Below are positions 61,170-64,000 of a stretch of DNA of 64,000 nucleotides, one piece after another. The stretch comes from Glaciecola sp. HTCC2999 (GTDB lineage Bacteria > Pseudomonadota > Gammaproteobacteria > Enterobacterales > Alteromonadaceae). The DNA lies in NCBI RefSeq assembly GCF_000155775.1, contig NZ_DS989812.1, positions 265,721 to 329,720 on the forward strand. The letters are read 5' to 3'. A program made the translations under genes and the position numbers. The first letter of the stretch is position 1. Every line of letters begins with the position of its first letter. The notes below the pieces were generated by a model. The model made no database searches. It was not told where the DNA came from and saw only the letters and a program-made list of their open reading frames with translations.

Positions 61170-63621
61170 GATAAATAAACAGTTAAGTTCCTATTTAAAG
61201 TATTGGATTAATATATTTCATCCAACGACGTTATCCGGTTTTGCATTATGCATGGTGTCGTTCTCCTGGTGGCCAAAGTTACCAGAGGGATATTCGATTA
61301 TATGGGTCACTTCTATTGTAATAATTACTCTGTCAATTTTGCCCCGTTACCTAAACGATAATCGTTCGAAAACAGTGCGTCTGATGGGATATTTTACAAT
61401 AGGTGTAATTGTAGCATGGCTCTATTGTAATTGGATAGGACATCAGTATATACAAAAAACTAACAGTGTCGATTTTCACAGGCCGATAAAAGTAATAGGT
61501 GAAGTAGCTAGCTTGCATCATGATGATATTGAGCACGTGAATAAAATTGTTGTGAAACTACTGGTTCGTCAAGTCGACCATAAACCAGTCATTCCTTTTA
61601 AGATAAGACTCAATTGGTACTATCCTAACGTGCCTGTATATCAGGGGCAAGATTGGCAATTTTTAGTAAAACTCAAGCCTGCCAGAGGGTTAGCAAACGA
61701 AGCCGGGTTTGATTATCATCGTTATCTGATCGGGCAAGGTATATCAGCGACAGGATACATTAAAGCTAATGAGAAGCCGGTGCTACTTAACGATGATATC
61801 TCTATGCTACAAAGAATATTAATTGCTATAAATACTGGCAAATTTAATCATCAACCTTGGATTAATGCCTTAATATTAGGTTATAAACATGATTTAACCA
61901 AAAGCGATAAAGTACTGATTCGACATACGGGAACGGCTCATTTGTTCGTGATCTCTGGTTTGCATATAGGCATAGTGGCTGGCTGGATTTATTATATATT
62001 TCATACGGTTGCTAAGCTGGGTAAGTTAGTTAATCGACAAGCCTTTTCTGATCAATATGTATTATTAGCCACATTAATTGGGACATGGGGTTATTGCTAT
62101 TTATTGGGATTTACTATTCCGATGTTACGTGCTTTCATTGTGTTGCTGTTATGTCTATATATCCACTATAAACAGCTCAACATATCTATGTGGCATAAAT
62201 ATCTATTATGCCTTTGTGGTGTGTTAGTTAGCTTCCCTCTAAGTAGTTTCAATACCGGATTTTGGCTAAGCTTTCTAGCCGTAAGTGCGATCAGTATTAT
62301 TGTCCATTGTCTGTCGAAATCAGTACGCAGTTTGTGGGATAAGGTGATGGCATTCATTATGATACAGATTGCATTAACTATACTGTTATTCCCTATTAAT
62401 ATCGTCGTTTTTGGTCAGATTTTTCCTTGGAGTATATTGGCAAATTTATGGGCAATTCCAATCGTGACACTGTTCTTAGTGCCTGTAGGTATGATGCTAT
62501 TGTGTGTGTATTTAATAAAAATACAATACGATATTAGCTCATTCGATTCAATAATAAATGGTGGAATGTGGCTGCTTAATATGGGGTTTAACGGGCTAAT
62601 ATCTGGCTTACACATGATGACTCAATTCCCAATACTATCAACCGTGTTCGCGCCTGTGAACATTTCTCTAGATCCCGTTTGGTGTGTTGCTTTACTGATG
62701 GGCATAGTGGTCTTTTTCGTCTTTTATAAACAATGGCGATTATGGGGGTGGTGCCTATTATTAATACCCGCAGGAATGTCGGTTTGGGAATATCATTTCA
62801 ACGTTAACAATCAACATGATCCAACACCTAACATTACGTTTACGGTATTTGATGTTGGGCAAGGTAGTAGTGCACTATTATTAGTGAATGATTCGGCCTA
62901 TGTGTTTGATGTGGGCAATGATTTTGGCGAGAGTTTCAATATGGTTAATAGTGTTTTATTAGCCTATGTAAATGCTCAACCTCATATCAATATCAAGGCC
63001 CTTTATATCAGTCATTTTGATAAAGATCATGCTGGAGGTATACCCAGGTTTATCACGTATTTTCCGCTAACGCCTATATATTCGACACATGAAGGGTGTA
63101 GGCAAGGACAATCTCATCTTTGGCCCAACGATGTAAAAGTCGATGTACTATGGCCACCTCACACATTAGTTTCTGAAACATCGTCATCCAATAATATGTC
63201 ATGTGTAGTGAGAGTCAGCTTACCTAATGGACAGCATATATTAGTTACCGGAGATATCGAGAAAAGTACAGAGTTAACACTGGCCAAATATCATGACCAA
63301 GGAGATATCAATTTGCATTCAGAAATTCTGATCGTCCCTCATCATGGAAGTAAAACATCTTCAACGACAGCCTTTATTGAACGAGTTCAACCTGAATATG
63401 CACTTGTCTCTGTGGGTTTTATGAATCGTTATGATCTTCCTAATGATGTTGTTATGAAGCGTTATCATGATGCCAACATAACGGTATTATCTACTGAAGA
63501 AGTTGGTCAAATTACGTTATCGTGGATGCAACGCTCGCATTCATCAATGATGCATATCTCAACTGTGCGTGGCTCTGAATTTGACCCATGGTATCGTCAA
63601 CGTTGGTATGGAGTTAATTGA
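61168..63621 (+). CDS. comEC: ComEC/Rec2 family DNA-uptake channel protein
   Basis: Inner-membrane protein that conducts single-stranded DNA into the cytoplasm during natural transformation. The 817-residue protein has N-terminal membrane segments and an OB-like periplasmic domain. The competence channel domain follows (HLFVISGLHIGIVAG near residue 262, and PMLRAF), then a C-terminal metallo-beta-lactamase-like domain with FDVGQGSSALLL, SHFDKDHAGG and PHHGSKTSS. The ATG overlaps the divergent DUF2062 start, with little room for a ribosome-binding site, so the true start may be further in. It is upstream of msbA, a conserved order. Confidence 0.92.
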   Translation: MINKQLSSYLKYWINIFHPTTLSGFALCMVSFSWWPKLPEGYSIIWVTSIVIITLSILPRYLNDNRSKTVRLMGYFTIGVIVAWLYCNWIGHQYIQKTNSVDFHRPIKVIGEVASLHHDDIEHVNKIVVKLLVRQVDHKPVIPFKIRLNWYYPNVPVYQGQDWQFLVKLKPARGLANEAGFDYHRYLIGQGISATGYIKANEKPVLLNDDISMLQRILIAINTGKFNHQPWINALILGYKHDLTKSDKVLIRHTGTAHLFVISGLHIGIVAGWIYYIFHTVAKLGKLVNRQAFSDQYVLLATLIGTWGYCYLLGFTIPMLRAFIVLLLCLYIHYKQLNISMWHKYLLCLCGVLVSFPLSSFNTGFWLSFLAVSAISIIVHCLSKSVRSLWDKVMAFIMIQIALTILLFPINIVVFGQIFPWSILANLWAIPIVTLFLVPVGMMLLCVYLIKIQYDISSFDSIINGGMWLLNMGFNGLISGLHMMTQFPILSTVFAPVNISLDPVWCVALLMGIVVFFVFYKQWRLWGWCLLLIPAGMSVWEYHFNVNNQHDPTPNITFTVFDVGQGSSALLLVNDSAYVFDVGNDFGESFNMVNSVLLAYVNAQPHINIKALYISHFDKDHAGGIPRFITYFPLTPIYSTHEGCRQGQSHLWPNDVKVDVLWPPHTLVSETSSSNNMSCVVRVSLPNGQHILVTGDIEKSTELTLAKYHDQGDINLHSEILIVPHHGSKTSSTTAFIERVQPEYALVSVGFMNRYDLPNDVVMKRYHDANITVLSTEEVGQITLSWMQRSHSSMMHISTVRGSEFDPWYRQRWYGVN

Positions 63622-63718
63622 TAATTACTTAACTATCCCCACATTTATTTGGGTAACCTTTTAAATACAGGTACAATACTATGATAAAGCAGCATAAGTA
63701 GGATATTTACGTTTGAGC

Positions 63719-64000
63719 ATGACATTGCCTAAAAGAAGGGAACCATCAATATTTAAACGATTTTTAGGTTATTTAACCGCGTTTAAACTGTATTTTGGTA
63801 TCGCAATCGTCGGTATGATTGGTTATTCCGCTATCGATGCATTTGTTATTGCCCAACTCCAACCATTAATCGATGAGTCTTTAGGTCAGGGAAATTTTGA
63901 ATTTTTACGTATTGCTGCATATTTGATTATTCCGTTATTTGTATTACGTGGCGTTTTTAACTTCATGGGTACTTATACGTTAGATTGGATCTCTGGCAAA
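63719..64000 (+). CDS. msbA: Lipid A export ABC transporter MsbA, 5' part, cut by the window end
   Basis: Flips lipid A-core across the inner membrane. Only 94 N-terminal residues are present; they contain the first two membrane segments and end WISGK, matching the start of the MsbA transmembrane domain (E. coli WVSGK). The ATG at 63719 is used; a TTG two codons upstream (63713) has AGGA nine bases before it and could be the real start. The position after comEC supports MsbA. The ATPase domain lies outside the window. Confidence 0.85.
   Translation, partial: MTLPKRREPSIFKRFLGYLTAFKLYFGIAIVGMIGYSAIDAFVIAQLQPLIDESLGQGNFEFLRIAAYLIIPLFVLRGVFNFMGTYTLDWISGK

Overview
The window is about 40% G+C by eye and reads as chromosomal core DNA of a gammaproteobacterium, most likely a marine Alteromonadales-type organism (relatives of Alteromonas, Pseudoalteromonas, Shewanella or Psychrosphaera; the genus cannot be fixed from the sequence). 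The evidence is the HexR-controlled Entner-Doudoroff cluster, a long two-domain GapB, a sodium:alanine symporter with a large insert, and many gene orders shared with Escherichia, Vibrio and Shewanella. No insertion sequence, prophage, CRISPR array or obvious genomic island was seen.

Region 1 (1-22 kb) is central carbon metabolism. It holds a YdjA-type nitroreductase, a saccharopine-dehydrogenase-like reductase, pykA (frameshifted as given), hexR, and the compact operon zwf-pgl-edd-glk-eda. These are followed by a LacI-family regulator, yeaD and gapA (minus strand), the glycogen/maltodextrin genes malQ-glgB-glgX, then msrB and gapB. Good matches to the HexR operator (TGTARTWWWAYTACA) lie before pykA, between hexR and zwf, and between gapA and malQ, with a weaker one before gapB. 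Glucose phosphorylation, the ED route, lower glycolysis and perhaps alpha-glucan turnover may therefore share one KDPG-responsive switch.

Region 2 (22-29 kb) is a looser set: a membrane-anchored thioredoxin-like protein, an M14 carboxypeptidase, an AGCS symporter, a zinc-ribbon membrane protein, yeaC, cytoplasmic asparaginase ansA and an exported M24 peptidase. ydjA, ansA, yeaC, msrB, gapA and yeaD all sit close together in E. coli too, so regions 1 and 2 look like one ancestral neighbourhood into which other genes were inserted.

Region 3 (29-42 kb, minus strand) is the conserved envelope and housekeeping cluster leuS-lptE-holA-nadD-rsfS-rlmH-mrdA-mrdB-rlpA-dacA-ybeD-lipB-lipA, in the same order as E. 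coli apart from cobC. holA carries a single-base frameshift.

Region 4 (42-56 kb) has a Lon-like protease, yhbY, ftsH-folP-glmM-tpiA-secG, tRNA-Leu(GAG), three small unknown minus-strand genes, pnp, nlpI and a secreted HExxH protein. rlmE is not in front of ftsH. The metY-rimP-nusA-infB-rbfA-truB-rpsO block usually found between leuU and pnp is absent.

Region 5 (56-64 kb) has cysZ, zipA, an unusually divergent NAD-dependent DNA ligase at the ligA position, a DUF2062 protein, comEC, and the start of msbA cut by the window end.

Most of the window is ordinary core genome. The most unusual points are the divergent ligase, the two frameshifted conserved genes, the nlpI-linked zincin, the synteny break around tRNA-Leu/pnp, the HexR site shared by gapA and malQ, and overlapping inverted repeats at the gapB promoter.
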